Assembly: GCF_001590795.1 (NCBI RefSeq)
Contig: NZ_JXDL01000001.1
Span: 6,862,999-6,926,998, forward strand
Origin: Bradyrhizobium sp. AT1
GTDB lineage: Bacteria; Pseudomonadota; Alphaproteobacteria; Rhizobiales; Xanthobacteraceae
Direction: 5' to 3'
Length of the DNA stretch: 64,000 bases
The notes below the pieces were generated by a model that did no database searches, had not been told where the DNA came from, and saw nothing but the letters and a program-made list of their open reading frames with translations. The translations under genes were made by a program, and so were the position numbers. Shown piece after piece: positions 25,015 through 34,284 of the stretch (its first letter is position 1; each line of letters starts with the position of its first letter).

Positions 25015-26712
25015 GTGGAAGACAACGCTCGGTTACGCCTCAGCCATTTTCAAGGGGAGCAGTCGCAGCCTCTGATCGACGCGACCATTGGCGCGGCGCT
25101 CGACGATGTCGCAGAACGCTATGGGGATCACATCGCGCTCGTCGTTCGACATCAACAGGTACGATGGAGCTATCGCGATCTGAAGCGTTGGGCCGACGGT
25201 TTCGCTGCGGGTCTATGGCAGGCTGGGCTGCGACCGGGCGACCGTATTGGAATTTGGGCGCCAAACTGCGTCGAGTGGACGGTGACGCAATACGCCTCAG
25301 CAAAAATTGGCCTGATACTCGTGAATCTCAATCCGGCCTATCGGGCCGCGGAAATTGAGTACGCCCTGACAAAGGTTGGTTGCAAGGCACTGGTATTTGC
25401 GCACTCGTTCAAGAGCAGCCGCTATCTGGATATGCTTCGAAGCCTTATCCCCGAAATCGGCAAGTCTCGGTCCGGTGAACTTCATTCGGCAGCAATGCCT
25501 GAACTTAGATTGTTGATATGCACGGCGCTCGAGTGTCATGACGGCGTCATTCGGTTCCAAGATGTCGCCGAGAAGGGCTTGCGGGTGGTTCGCGAAGGCT
25601 TTGCATGGCCAAGGGGGCTCAAGTCTTCTGATCCGATCAACATTCAATACACGAGCGGCACAACTGGAGCACCTAAAGCGGCGATACTCAGTCACCGTGG
25701 GCTACTCAATAACGCGTGGTTCACGGGACAAATTTGCGGGACTTTAGAGGGCGACGCCATCTGCGTGCCCCTTCCTCTGTTCCACATATTTGGCATGCTG
25801 ACCGGCAATCTGCTTGCAATGCTGCGGGGCGCGAAGATCGTCCATCCTGGTGACGCTTTCGATGCCGACAGCGTGCTGAGCGCGGTGGAGGATGAGCGAT
25901 GCACTTCTCTTTATGGCACGCCAACGATGTTCGTCTCCGAGTTGGCCAGCCTCGAAGAGCGTCCTCGCGATCTGTCATCACTTCGCACGGGGATCATTGC
26001 CGGTGCCGTAGTTCCGATGGAGCTTTTGCGCCGAGTCATGACCGAGATGAATATGACAGGCGTCGTAAACGGATACGGCATGACCGAAACCAGCTCGGCC
26101 ATCATGGTGACATCGCCAACGGACACAGCGGAACGACGAGTAACCACCGTTGGACGCGTCGTGCCTCACATCGAGGCGAAGATTGTCGACCCGGCCGGAA
26201 CGACCGTTCGAATCGGCGAAGCAGGAGAGATTCTCGTTCGAGGTTATTCCACGATGCTGGGATACTGGGGCGATCCCGAAACGACATCTAAGACGATCGA
26301 TCCGGAAGGCTGGTTGCGTACCGGCGACCTCGGCATGTTCGACGAGAGTGGTTACGGCAAGATCGTCGGGCGCATCAAGGACATGATTATCAGGGGCGGC
26401 GAGAACATTTCCTGCGGCGAGATAGAGGAGTTTCTACTCCTCCATCCGGCCATCGAGAGTGCCTGCGTGGTCGGAGTGCCAGACGACAGGTATGGAGAGG
26501 AGCTTTGTGCGTGCCTTAAGCTGAAGGTGGGCTCACATGTCAAAGAGCGCGAGGTCCAGGAGTTCTGTAAGGGAAAGATCTCCCACTATAAAATTCCCAG
26601 ATACGTTCGATTTGTTGATGACTTTCCTCTGACAACGAGCGGCAAGGTCCAAAAATTCCTTCTGGCTAAATCCTCGGCTCAACTTCTGGGGTTAATCAAC
26701 CCCGACCTGTAA
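25015..26712 (+). CDS. Acyl-CoA ligase (AMP-forming), medium/long-chain type
   Basis: A 565-residue adenylate-forming ligase with a GTG start. Motifs are IQYTSGTTGAPKAAILSHRG (P-loop), NGYGMTETSSAIM, LRTGDLGMFDESGYGKIVGRIKDMIIRGGENISCGEIEEFL and the C-terminal LTTSGKVQKFLL with the adenylation lysine. The nearest well-known relatives are ACSF2/FadD-type ligases. It would activate the acid imported through the divergently encoded binding protein, with the hydratase at 21525 acting next. Operator B is immediately upstream. Confidence 0.88.
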   Translation: MEDNARLRLSHFQGEQSQPLIDATIGAALDDVAERYGDHIALVVRHQQVRWSYRDLKRWADGFAAGLWQAGLRPGDRIGIWAPNCVEWTVTQYASAKIGLILVNLNPAYRAAEIEYALTKVGCKALVFAHSFKSSRYLDMLRSLIPEIGKSRSGELHSAAMPELRLLICTALECHDGVIRFQDVAEKGLRVVREGFAWPRGLKSSDPINIQYTSGTTGAPKAAILSHRGLLNNAWFTGQICGTLEGDAICVPLPLFHIFGMLTGNLLAMLRGAKIVHPGDAFDADSVLSAVEDERCTSLYGTPTMFVSELASLEERPRDLSSLRTGIIAGAVVPMELLRRVMTEMNMTGVVNGYGMTETSSAIMVTSPTDTAERRVTTVGRVVPHIEAKIVDPAGTTVRIGEAGEILVRGYSTMLGYWGDPETTSKTIDPEGWLRTGDLGMFDESGYGKIVGRIKDMIIRGGENISCGEIEEFLLLHPAIESACVVGVPDDRYGEELCACLKLKVGSHVKEREVQEFCKGKISHYKIPRYVRFVDDFPLTTSGKVQKFLLAKSSAQLLGLINPDL

Positions 26713-26952
26713 AGCTCGCTTGGCCTGGAACCTTCGGATCGTTGCATCTTGCGGTCTACGCCGACTTGCCGATGTCATCGGCGCGACGTCCAACCTGTTC
26801 GGGTCGGCCTCCTGTCTGGGTGGGTGCGGCTGATGCTGGTTGGTTGATCCAATCATGGAGATGATGATAACTAAGGTTCCGGACACCCGTCTGCCCTCGG
26901 TCAGCGCCACTTCATCTAGAGCGTCTCGGGAGAATGGTCTGAATCTCGGTGC

Positions 26953-27612
26953 GTGATGACGAATAGCTGGGAGACTCGCAAAGGATCGGCTGACGGACAG
27001 CGGTCGCCCATGCGCAAGCGTGGCCGCGAACGGCTTCACCTTCTGCTCGATGCTACAGCCGAATTGCTGGCCGAGAGGCTCGACGAGGATATCAGCCTGG
27101 CTCAGATCGCGGAGAGAGCTGACGTGCCTCTCGCCTCGGTCTATCACTTCTTCCCGAACCGAAATGCAGCATTCGTGGCATTGGCGCAGCGCTATCATGA
27201 AGACATCGCCGCGCGTGCCCGGGGACCCGTTCATCCTCCGCCCCCGAGTTGGCAGGAGTACATCGCCAACAATCAGAAAGTCGGCGCCGCCTATCTGAAT
27301 CGCAATCCCGCCGCGTTGCGCCTGTTCATGGGTGCCGGTGTCAGCGTCGAGGTTAGAAACACCGATCTCAGCGGCAACGCCGAACTCGCAAGGCAACGAA
27401 CCGCCTATCTGCGCGCGACATTCGACATGCCCAACATGCCGGACCTCGAGAAGTGGGTGGCGGTTTCCATCGCGCTCGTGGATGGAATTTGGGCGCTGTC
27501 GTACAGCCTGCACCGATCCATCACCCCGGAGTATCTCGCGGAATCGATCAGGTGCGCCACCGTTTATCTGCGGTGCTACTTGCCGGAAATCGTCGAGCGG
27601 CGCCGGCCCTGA
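26953..27612 (+). CDS. TetR-family transcriptional regulator
   Basis: A 219-residue TetR protein. The DNA-binding helix-turn-helix is RLDEDISLAQIAERADVPLASVYHFFPNRNAAFVALAQRYHED (about residues 38-80); the rest is an all-helical ligand domain ending YLRCYLPEIVERRRP. The GTG at 26953 or ATG at 26956 may start it, although MRKRGRERLHLLLDATAELL at 27010 is the more typical beginning. It lies 240 bases after the ligase and about 380 bases upstream of the peptide-type transporter operon, in the same direction, so it may regulate either. Repeats of ACATGG lie in the downstream gap. Confidence 0.85.
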   Translation: MMTNSWETRKGSADGQRSPMRKRGRERLHLLLDATAELLAERLDEDISLAQIAERADVPLASVYHFFPNRNAAFVALAQRYHEDIAARARGPVHPPPPSWQEYIANNQKVGAAYLNRNPAALRLFMGAGVSVEVRNTDLSGNAELARQRTAYLRATFDMPNMPDLEKWVAVSIALVDGIWALSYSLHRSITPEYLAESIRCATVYLRCYLPEIVERRRP

Positions 27613-27993
27613 GCAACGGCCAGCGCGCCAAGCCACAACACGCAGCAAGACTGTTTACGACCTCGACCGCCGACCCCTCCGGTTGGTCCGGGAGCGGCGG
27701 ACTTGCGCTGGCCAATTGGGATGTGCCGTGGCACTTGGGCTTTGAATAGTCATATGTTTTTCGACTAAATGGCTTTGACAAATGCCTTGGAGCTACATGG
27801 CTGCTTTCCATGTGGACATGGTCGTGGTCGAAATATTGGCGTAAATTATGCGGTTTTCCTTTATGTCGATGAAATTTCAGCTAATCCTGACGCGGCGGGG
27901 TTGCTCAAAAACTCGACTTGATAATCGAAATTACTATCAATATTGTTTCGGGATGGATCGGCCCGGGTGATCCATCATTTCAGGGGAGGGGTC
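27613..27993. promoter_or_regulatory. AT-richer promoter region of the first amidase operon, with two dyads
   Basis: A 381-base gap, clearly richer in A/T from about 27750 on. It has three ACATGG-type elements in alternating orientation: ACATGG (27795-27800), CCATGT (27808-27813) and ACATGG (27816-27821); the last two form the 14-base palindrome CCATGTGGACATGG. A second dyad is TTGATA (27918-27923) with TATCAA (27935-27940). A TTGACA lies at 27775-27780 without a good -10 at standard spacing. These are probable regulator sites ahead of the transporter and amidase genes. Confidence 0.5.
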
Positions 27994-29580
27994 ATGAATC
28001 GACGAGACTTTCTGAAGGTCGCAAGTTCGGCCGCCGCGGCCTCGGTCGCCGCGCCCAACCTCGCCTTGGCGGCTGGCGAGAAGGTTCTGACCTTCGTTCC
28101 GCAGTCGGATCTGACGCTGCTCGATCCCGTGCAGACGACCGGCCTCGTCACCCGCAACCACGCACTGATGGTGTTCGATACGCTCTACGGCGTCGATGAG
28201 CGTTTCGAGGCGCAGCCGCAAATGGTGGCCGGTCACCAGATTGAACACGACGGCCTGCGCTGGACGCTGACGCTTCGCGAGAACCTGAAGTTCCACGATG
28301 GAGAGCCGGTTCTGGCTCGAGACGCCGTGGCCAGCATCAAGCGCTGGTGGAGCCGCGACGTTTTCGGCGGAGACCTGCGCGAAGCGACGGCCGAGCTCAG
28401 CGCGGCTTCCGACAACAAGATCGTGTTCGAGCTGAAGAAGCCGTTTCCCATGCTGCCCTACGCGCTGGGCAAGCCGTCGAGTGTGTGTCCAGTGATGCCC
28501 GAGCGCCTGGCTCAGACGCCGGGGACCGAGCAGGTCAAGCAGATGATCGGCAGCGGGCCGTTTCAGTTCGTGCCCGAGGAGCGCGTCGTCGGATCTCAGG
28601 TCGTGTACAAGCGGTTCGACGGATACGTGCCTCGCTCGTCCGGCCAGCCCAGCTTCATGGCCGGACCCAAGGTCGCCCATCTCGACCGCGTGATCTGGCG
28701 CGTCCTTCCCGATGCGGCAACGGCGGCGGCCGCCCTGCAGGTCGGTGAGGTCGACTGGTGGGAGCAGCCGACGCCGGATCTGCTGCCGCTGCTTGCCAAG
28801 CGGCGCGACCTCAAGGTCGAGGTCAAGGATACCGGTGGCTACCTCGCGATGATCAGGCTGAATCATCTCGTTCCACCGTTCGACAATCCCGCCATTCGAC
28901 GCGCCATTCTGTCAGCCATCGGCCAGTCCGAATTCATGACCGCCGTGATGGGCACCGATACGGATTACTGGAAGGACAATGTCGGCTTCTTCCTGCCCGG
29001 CTCGCCCTTCGCCAACGATGCCGGCATGGACGTTTTCGCTGGAGCGCCGAACTACGCCAAGGCAAAGCGCGACCTTCAGGCCGCTGGCTACAAGGGCGAG
29101 CGTATCGTCTTCGTTGTTCCGACGGATCTGCACGCGCTCAATTCCATGAGCCTGGTCGCTGCAGACATGTTCCGAAAGATCGGGATCGAGGTCGACTATC
29201 AGGTCTCGGATTGGGGCACTGTCCTGCAGCGCATCGCTTCGCAGCGTCCCCTCGATCAGGGTGGCTGGAGTGCGTGGTGCAACTACGTACCTGGCGCATC
29301 GGCGATCAATCCCGCGGCGCACTCCTATCTGAGGGGCATCGGGCGAGCCGGCACGTTCGGTTGGCCGCGCAGCGAGAAGATCGAGCAGCTGCGCCTGGAG
29401 TTTCTGTCGGCGCAGGATGAGACGGAGCGGATGCGTCTGGTGCGCGAGATCCAGGCGCAGGCGATGCAGGACACTCCCTATTTACCGCTCGGGTACTTCG
29501 CGCAACCGGCTGCGTACTCGAAGAAGCTCAGTGACATCCCTGCCGGCTTCTCACAATTCTACGGTGTGAAGAAGGCTTGA
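27994..29580 (+). CDS. Peptide/nickel-type (family 5) substrate-binding protein, Tat signal
   Basis: A 528-residue extracytoplasmic solute-binding protein. The N-terminus is a twin-arginine signal, MNRRDFLKVASSAAAASVAAPNLALA. The family 5 hallmarks follow: FVPQSDLTLLDPVQTTGLVTRNHALMVFDTLYG, DGLRWTLTLRENLKFHDGEPVLARDAVASIKRW, then IGSGPFQF and LNHLVPPFDNPAIRRAIL. These proteins bind oligopeptides, opines, amides and other amines. It begins the operon of amidase, aminotransferase, two permeases, fused ATPase and monooxygenase. A GGGGAGGGG ribosome-binding site lies just before the ATG. Confidence 0.92.
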   Translation: MNRRDFLKVASSAAAASVAAPNLALAAGEKVLTFVPQSDLTLLDPVQTTGLVTRNHALMVFDTLYGVDERFEAQPQMVAGHQIEHDGLRWTLTLRENLKFHDGEPVLARDAVASIKRWWSRDVFGGDLREATAELSAASDNKIVFELKKPFPMLPYALGKPSSVCPVMPERLAQTPGTEQVKQMIGSGPFQFVPEERVVGSQVVYKRFDGYVPRSSGQPSFMAGPKVAHLDRVIWRVLPDAATAAAALQVGEVDWWEQPTPDLLPLLAKRRDLKVEVKDTGGYLAMIRLNHLVPPFDNPAIRRAILSAIGQSEFMTAVMGTDTDYWKDNVGFFLPGSPFANDAGMDVFAGAPNYAKAKRDLQAAGYKGERIVFVVPTDLHALNSMSLVAADMFRKIGIEVDYQVSDWGTVLQRIASQRPLDQGGWSAWCNYVPGASAINPAAHSYLRGIGRAGTFGWPRSEKIEQLRLEFLSAQDETERMRLVREIQAQAMQDTPYLPLGYFAQPAAYSKKLSDIPAGFSQFYGVKKA

Positions 29581-29654
29581 TCTTCGAAGCCGGTTGGAGC
29601 GCGACGACGACGCCCCGACGGACGTGGGACAACTGCCATGGGACGGCTGACGAC

Positions 29655-31079
29655 ATGAACGATCTGCACGCCGAAATGGGGTACGCGACCGCCCTGGAAC
29701 TGAGGGAGCAATATCAGCGCCGGGCGCTTTCTCCGGTGGAAGCCGTCTCGGGCATCCTGCAACGGATCGAGGCGCTCGATCCCGCCATCAACGCATTCTC
29801 GGCGCTGATGCGCGACGACGCCTTGGCTGCCGCCAAGGAATCCGAGCGGCGCCTGCGCAATGGAGACGCGCGTCAGCTCGAAGGTGTCCCCGTCACGATC
29901 AAGGATGCCTTCGACGTCACGGGCTACGAAACGGCGACCTGTACGCACGCGGTCAAGGGCGCCATTGCCGGAAGTGACAACGTGGTCGTCGCGCGGCTGC
30001 GCGAGGCGGGGGCGGTCATTCTGGGCAAGACAACCATGTCCGAATTCGGCTGGTCGGGCATCAGTCGCAATCCGGTGACAGGCGTGACGCACAACCCGTG
30101 GAAGCGGGGCTTCAATGCCGGCGCGTCGTCCGCCGGCGCGGGCGCTGCTGCCGCAGCCGGTTTCGGGCCGCTGCACGTCGGCTCGGACGGCGCCGGCTCG
30201 ATCCGGATGCCATCGCATTTCTGCGGTGTGTTCGGCCTGAAGCCGACGTACGGACGGGTCCCCTACGTGCCCGTCTCCAACAACGATTACGCCACCTATA
30301 TCGGTCCGATGACGAGAACGGTGGCCGATGCCGCGCTGATGCTGGAGGTCATGGCCGGCCCGCATCCGCTCGACCACACGTCCTGCGAAGCACGCCCGGA
30401 TGCCTATCTCGCGAAGCTCAGAGCCTCGATGAAGGGCAAGCGCATCGCGTTCAGTCCGGACCTCGGTCACGCCCGCGTCGACGGAGAGATCGCACAGATC
30501 GTCGAATCCGCGGTCAAGCTCTTTGCCGGGGAGCTTCAGGCAGAGGTGGAGAACGTAACGCCGTCGTGGGGGCCGCTCGGACCGGAGCTCGGGCGTTTCT
30601 TCTGGACGGTTCTCTGGGGGAGGCGGGCGGGACTGCTGCCGGAATGGGAGAGCCGGATGGGAAGCGACCTCGTCGCCTGCATCCGCGCGGGAGCCAACTA
30701 TTCCGCGACCGAGTTCATCAACATGCGCGAGCGAAAGTTCGCATACATCGCGCAGATATCGAGCTTCCTCGAGGACTGGGACTATCTCGTCACGCCTGTG
30801 GCCTCTGTTGCGGCTTTCCCTGTTGAGCGGGTGAGGCCGGAGCATTGGCCCCAGCATGACTGGGATTGGCTCGAATGGGCCGAATTCCTTTACCCCTTCA
30901 ACATGTCGAGCCACCCCGCAGCGAGCGTGCCCTGCGGGATGACCCGCACGGGTCTGCCCGTCGGGCTGCAGATCGTCGGTCGGCGCTTCGACGATCTCGG
31001 CGTCCTGCAGGCCGCCGCCGCCTTCGAGGCGGCGATGCCGTGGAAACAGCTTCGTCCCCAGATCGCTGCCGCGGCCTAG
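29655..31079 (+). CDS. Amidase-signature enzyme (copy 1)
   Basis: A 474-residue amidase-signature hydrolase with the Ser-cisSer-Lys triad visible: Lys83 in VTIKDAFD, the Ser158/Ser159 region in AGASSAGAGAAAAAG and nucleophile Ser182 in DGAGSIRMP. The glycine-rich loop is GASSAGAG rather than the usual GGSSGGS, a variant shared with copy 2 at 43950. It probably hydrolyses the amide delivered by the ABC importer in the cytoplasm to an acid plus ammonia or amine. It is translated between the binding-protein gene and the aminotransferase gene. By eye about three quarters of residues match copy 2. Confidence 0.9.
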   Translation: MNDLHAEMGYATALELREQYQRRALSPVEAVSGILQRIEALDPAINAFSALMRDDALAAAKESERRLRNGDARQLEGVPVTIKDAFDVTGYETATCTHAVKGAIAGSDNVVVARLREAGAVILGKTTMSEFGWSGISRNPVTGVTHNPWKRGFNAGASSAGAGAAAAAGFGPLHVGSDGAGSIRMPSHFCGVFGLKPTYGRVPYVPVSNNDYATYIGPMTRTVADAALMLEVMAGPHPLDHTSCEARPDAYLAKLRASMKGKRIAFSPDLGHARVDGEIAQIVESAVKLFAGELQAEVENVTPSWGPLGPELGRFFWTVLWGRRAGLLPEWESRMGSDLVACIRAGANYSATEFINMRERKFAYIAQISSFLEDWDYLVTPVASVAAFPVERVRPEHWPQHDWDWLEWAEFLYPFNMSSHPAASVPCGMTRTGLPVGLQIVGRRFDDLGVLQAAAAFEAAMPWKQLRPQIAAAA

Positions 31080-31147
31080 CGGCGGCCGGCATCGACGAAC
31101 TCCGCGCGGGTAAGGCGCGTGCTTCCTCTACTCAGACGGACACTTTC

Positions 31148-32437
31148 ATGAAGAGAAACTCCAAGGATTCCGAACTGCGCGAACGCGCCCGGCAGGTCAT
31201 CCCAAAGGGGATGTATGGTCACGAGTCGGTTGCCTTGCTGCCGGAGGACTTCCCGCAATTCTTCGCGCGGGCCGAAGGTACCTATCTCTGGGACTGCGAT
31301 GACAATCGCTATGTCGACTACATGTGTGCCTTCGGTCCCAATCTGCTCGGCTATCGGCACCGTGGCGTCGAAGAAGCCGTGCGAGCCCAGGCCGCCATGG
31401 GAGATACGATGACCGGGCCGTCCGAGGCCATGGTCGTGCTGGCCGAGGATCTCGTATCGATGATCGGCCATGCTGCCTGGGCGATGTTCTGCAAGAACGG
31501 CAGCGACGCAACCTCGATGGCGATGGTCACGGCGAGGGCGTATCGCGATCGCAACAAGATACTGGTTGCGAGGGGGACCTATCACGGCGCGGCGCCCTGG
31601 AACACGCCCAACCCCAAGGGAATCACCGCGGAAGACAGGGCCCACATCGTCTATTTCGACTACAACGATCTCGACAGCGCGGCGGACGCGTTCCGGAAGG
31701 CCGACGGTGACGTCGCCGGCGTGTTCGCGACCCCATTTCGGCATGAGACCTTCGCCGACCAGTACGCGCCTTCGGCCGACTATGCGGTCGGGCTGAGAAA
31801 GCTCTGCGATGATGCCGACGCGTTGCTGATCCTCGACGAGGTGCGCACCGGTTTCCGGCTTGCGCGCGATTGCAGCTGGTCGGTTCACGGCGTGCAGCCC
31901 GATCTCAGTGCGTGGGGCAAGGTGCTCGCCAACGGCTATCCGATCTCGGCTCTCGTCGGCTCGGAGAAGGTGCGCAGCGCCGCGTCCGGCATCTACGTGA
32001 CCGGTTCCTTCTGGTTCTCCGCTGTGCCGATGGCGGCGGCGATCGCAACGCTGCGGGAGATCAGAACGACCGATTATCTGGAGCGGATCATCGCCAATTC
32101 CGCGCGGCTGCGGGCGGGCATCGCCGCCCAGGCTTCCGCACATGGCATTCCCGTTCGGCAGACCGGCCCCTCGCAGATGCCGCAGATTCTGTTCGATGAC
32201 GATCCGGACATGCGGAAGGGCTATTTCTGGACCGGCTTCGCGGCTCGATCGGGAGCCTATCTGCATCCCTATCACAACATGTTCTTCAACGCCGCCATGA
32301 CGACGGACGACGTCGACAACACGCTCGACATTACCGACAGGGCATTCGCCGAACTGAAGCGGCAATTGCCCACCTTGCCCGCCCAATCGAACGAACTCCT
32401 CCTTCTGCGCCTCGCGTCGCAACCGAAGAGGAACTGA
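31148..32437 (+). CDS. Class III aminotransferase, glutamate-1-semialdehyde-mutase-like
   Basis: A 429-residue PLP enzyme. It has YLWDCDDNRYVDYMCAFGPNLLGY, the phosphate-binding region FCKNGSDATSMAMVTARAY, DALLILDEVRTGFR (Asp holding the pyridine N) and the Schiff-base Lys258 in SAWGKVLANGYPISALVG. The GSA-aminomutase branch also includes beta-amino-acid and omega-transaminases, so a degradative transaminase acting on the amidase product is more likely here than haem synthesis. The ATG at 31148 fits the family start. The stop overlaps the permease start by one base (TGATG). Confidence 0.88.
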   Translation: MKRNSKDSELRERARQVIPKGMYGHESVALLPEDFPQFFARAEGTYLWDCDDNRYVDYMCAFGPNLLGYRHRGVEEAVRAQAAMGDTMTGPSEAMVVLAEDLVSMIGHAAWAMFCKNGSDATSMAMVTARAYRDRNKILVARGTYHGAAPWNTPNPKGITAEDRAHIVYFDYNDLDSAADAFRKADGDVAGVFATPFRHETFADQYAPSADYAVGLRKLCDDADALLILDEVRTGFRLARDCSWSVHGVQPDLSAWGKVLANGYPISALVGSEKVRSAASGIYVTGSFWFSAVPMAAAIATLREIRTTDYLERIIANSARLRAGIAAQASAHGIPVRQTGPSQMPQILFDDDPDMRKGYFWTGFAARSGAYLHPYHNMFFNAAMTTDDVDNTLDITDRAFAELKRQLPTLPAQSNELLLLRLASQPKRN

Positions 32438-33378
32438 TGCTGGCCTATGTCCTGCGTCGCCTGATGGCAACCATCCCCGTGATGGCGACCGTCGCGCTGT
32501 TCGTCTTTTCGCTGCTCTACGTGGCGCCCGGCGATCCCGCGCTCGTGATCGCGGGCGATCAGGCCACTCCCGCTCAGATCGCCCACATCAGAGCGAGCCT
32601 CGGTCTCGATCGTCCGTTCCTGATCCGATTCCTGGAATGGGTTTGGCAGCTCGTACATCTCGATCTCGGCAACTCGATCTTCACGGGATTGCCGGTCAAT
32701 CGGTTGATCGGCGAACGCCTCGAGCCGACACTGTCGCTGATGGCGGTGACGTTGATCTTCGCGATCTCGACCGCGGTGCCGCTCGGCGTGGTCGCCGCGT
32801 CGAAAGCCGGGACCTGGATCGATCGCACCATCATGATGTTCGCGGTTTTCGGCTTCTCGGTGCCGATCTTCGTGGTCGGATACCTGCTGGCACACGTCTT
32901 CGCGCTGGAATTCGATTGGCTTCCGGTTCAGGGATACACATCGATCACCAAGGGGCTTTGGTCTTGGCTGTCGCACCTGATCCTGCCTTCGTTCTCGCTC
33001 GGATGCGTCTACGTCGCGCTGATCACGCGCGTCACCCGCGCCACGATGCTCGAGGTCCTTCAGCAGGACTATGTGAGGACGGCTAGGGCTAAAGGGGTCG
33101 GACAGACCAGGGTGTTGTTCGTTCACGCGCTGAAGAATGCCGCCGTGCCCGTCGTCACGGTGATCGGGATCGGCGTCGCCCTCCTGATCGGAGGCGCCGT
33201 GGTGACGGAAAGCGTGTTTGCTCTTCCCGGCCTCGGCCGGTTGACCGTCGACGCGATCCTGCGTCGGGATTATCCGGTCATTCAGGGTGTCATCCTCCTG
33301 TTCTCCTCCGCCTACGTGCTGGTCAATCTCGGTGTTGACCTCGTCTACACCATCGTCGATCCGAGGATCCGGTATTGA
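32437..33378 (+). CDS. Peptide-type ABC transporter permease, DppB type
   Basis: A 313-residue inner-membrane protein with the DppB opening MLAYVLRRLMATIPVMATVALFVFSLLYVAPGDPA, the periplasmic LGLDRPFLIRFLEWVWQLVHLDLGNSI, and the cytoplasmic coupling motif VLQQDYVRTARAKGVGQTRVLFVHALKNA (EAA loop). It has six predicted membrane helices. It forms the channel with the DppC-type partner, whose start overlaps its stop. Confidence 0.92.
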   Translation: MLAYVLRRLMATIPVMATVALFVFSLLYVAPGDPALVIAGDQATPAQIAHIRASLGLDRPFLIRFLEWVWQLVHLDLGNSIFTGLPVNRLIGERLEPTLSLMAVTLIFAISTAVPLGVVAASKAGTWIDRTIMMFAVFGFSVPIFVVGYLLAHVFALEFDWLPVQGYTSITKGLWSWLSHLILPSFSLGCVYVALITRVTRATMLEVLQQDYVRTARAKGVGQTRVLFVHALKNAAVPVVTVIGIGVALLIGGAVVTESVFALPGLGRLTVDAILRRDYPVIQGVILLFSSAYVLVNLGVDLVYTIVDPRIRY

Positions 33379-34271
33379 TCACGCCATCGTCATACGCTTC
33401 CTCATTGGCGGCGCCACATGGGGGCATTGCACTGCGGACTTCGGCCGCGTTCAGGACGGTGCGGCGGCATCCCACGATCGCCGTCGGCGGAGCGCTGCTG
33501 GCTTGCATGGTCCTGATCGCGCTGTTTGCACCCGTTCTCGGGACGGTCGATCCGGGCGCCCTCTCGCCAATGCTGCGGACCCGCGATCCCTCGGCCCAAT
33601 TCTGGTTCGGGACGGACATAATGGGTCGGGATGTCTATTCGCGGGTCCTCTATGGCACGCGGGTGTCTCTGGTCGTCGGCATCTCAGTTGCCGTCTTTGC
33701 CTCGATCGGAGGGCTCCTGGTCGGTATCGTCGCCGGGTTCTCGCGCAGGGCCGATGCGATCATCATGCGCCTGATGGATGGCCTGATGGCCATTCCGGCG
33801 ATTTTGCTCGCCGTGGCGCTCATGGCGCTGACCCGGGGTTCGATCGGCAACGTCATTCTCGCAATTACGATCCCCGAGATTCCACGCGTGGCACGCCTCG
33901 TTCGTGGTGTCGTGCTCGGCCTTCGCGAGCAACCCTACGTCGATGCCGCCGTGGCGGCCGGCACCCGGACTCCGAAGATCCTGTACATGCACATCCTGCC
34001 GAACACGTTTCCGCACCTGATCGTGCAGGCAAGCTACATCTGCGCGTCTGCGATGATCGCGGAGGCAATCCTGTCGTTCATCGGTGCCGGAACGCCGCCG
34101 ATCGTGCCCTCTTGGGGCAACATCATGGCCGAGGGACGCGCGCTCTGGCAGGTCAAGTTCTACATCGTGATGTTCCCGGCAATCTTCCTGTCCCTCACAG
34201 TTCTCGCTGTGAACTTGCTGGGCGACGGTCTTCGCGACTCGCTCGACCCGCGATTGGCCGGCCGGCTCTGA
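33375..34271 (+). CDS. Peptide-type ABC transporter permease, DppC type
   Basis: A 298-residue permease. It carries HPTIAVGGALLACMVLIALFAPVLG (first helix), HWFGTDIMGRDV-like text (FWFGTDIMGRDVYSRVLYGTRVSL) and the EAA loop REQPYVDAAVAAGTRTPKILYMHILPN. Translation is read from a TTG that overlaps the DppB stop by four bases; no better start lies downstream before the first helix. Confidence 0.9.
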   Translation: MITPSSYASSLAAPHGGIALRTSAAFRTVRRHPTIAVGGALLACMVLIALFAPVLGTVDPGALSPMLRTRDPSAQFWFGTDIMGRDVYSRVLYGTRVSLVVGISVAVFASIGGLLVGIVAGFSRRADAIIMRLMDGLMAIPAILLAVALMALTRGSIGNVILAITIPEIPRVARLVRGVVLGLREQPYVDAAVAAGTRTPKILYMHILPNTFPHLIVQASYICASAMIAEAILSFIGAGTPPIVPSWGNIMAEGRALWQVKFYIVMFPAIFLSLTVLAVNLLGDGLRDSLDPRLAGRL

Positions 34272-34284
34272 CGAAGGAGATCAG

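Noticed and set aside
27726..27745. Sigma-54-type promoter (TGGCAC) before the first amidase operon
   Set aside because: The second half does not match the required TTGC at the right spacing.
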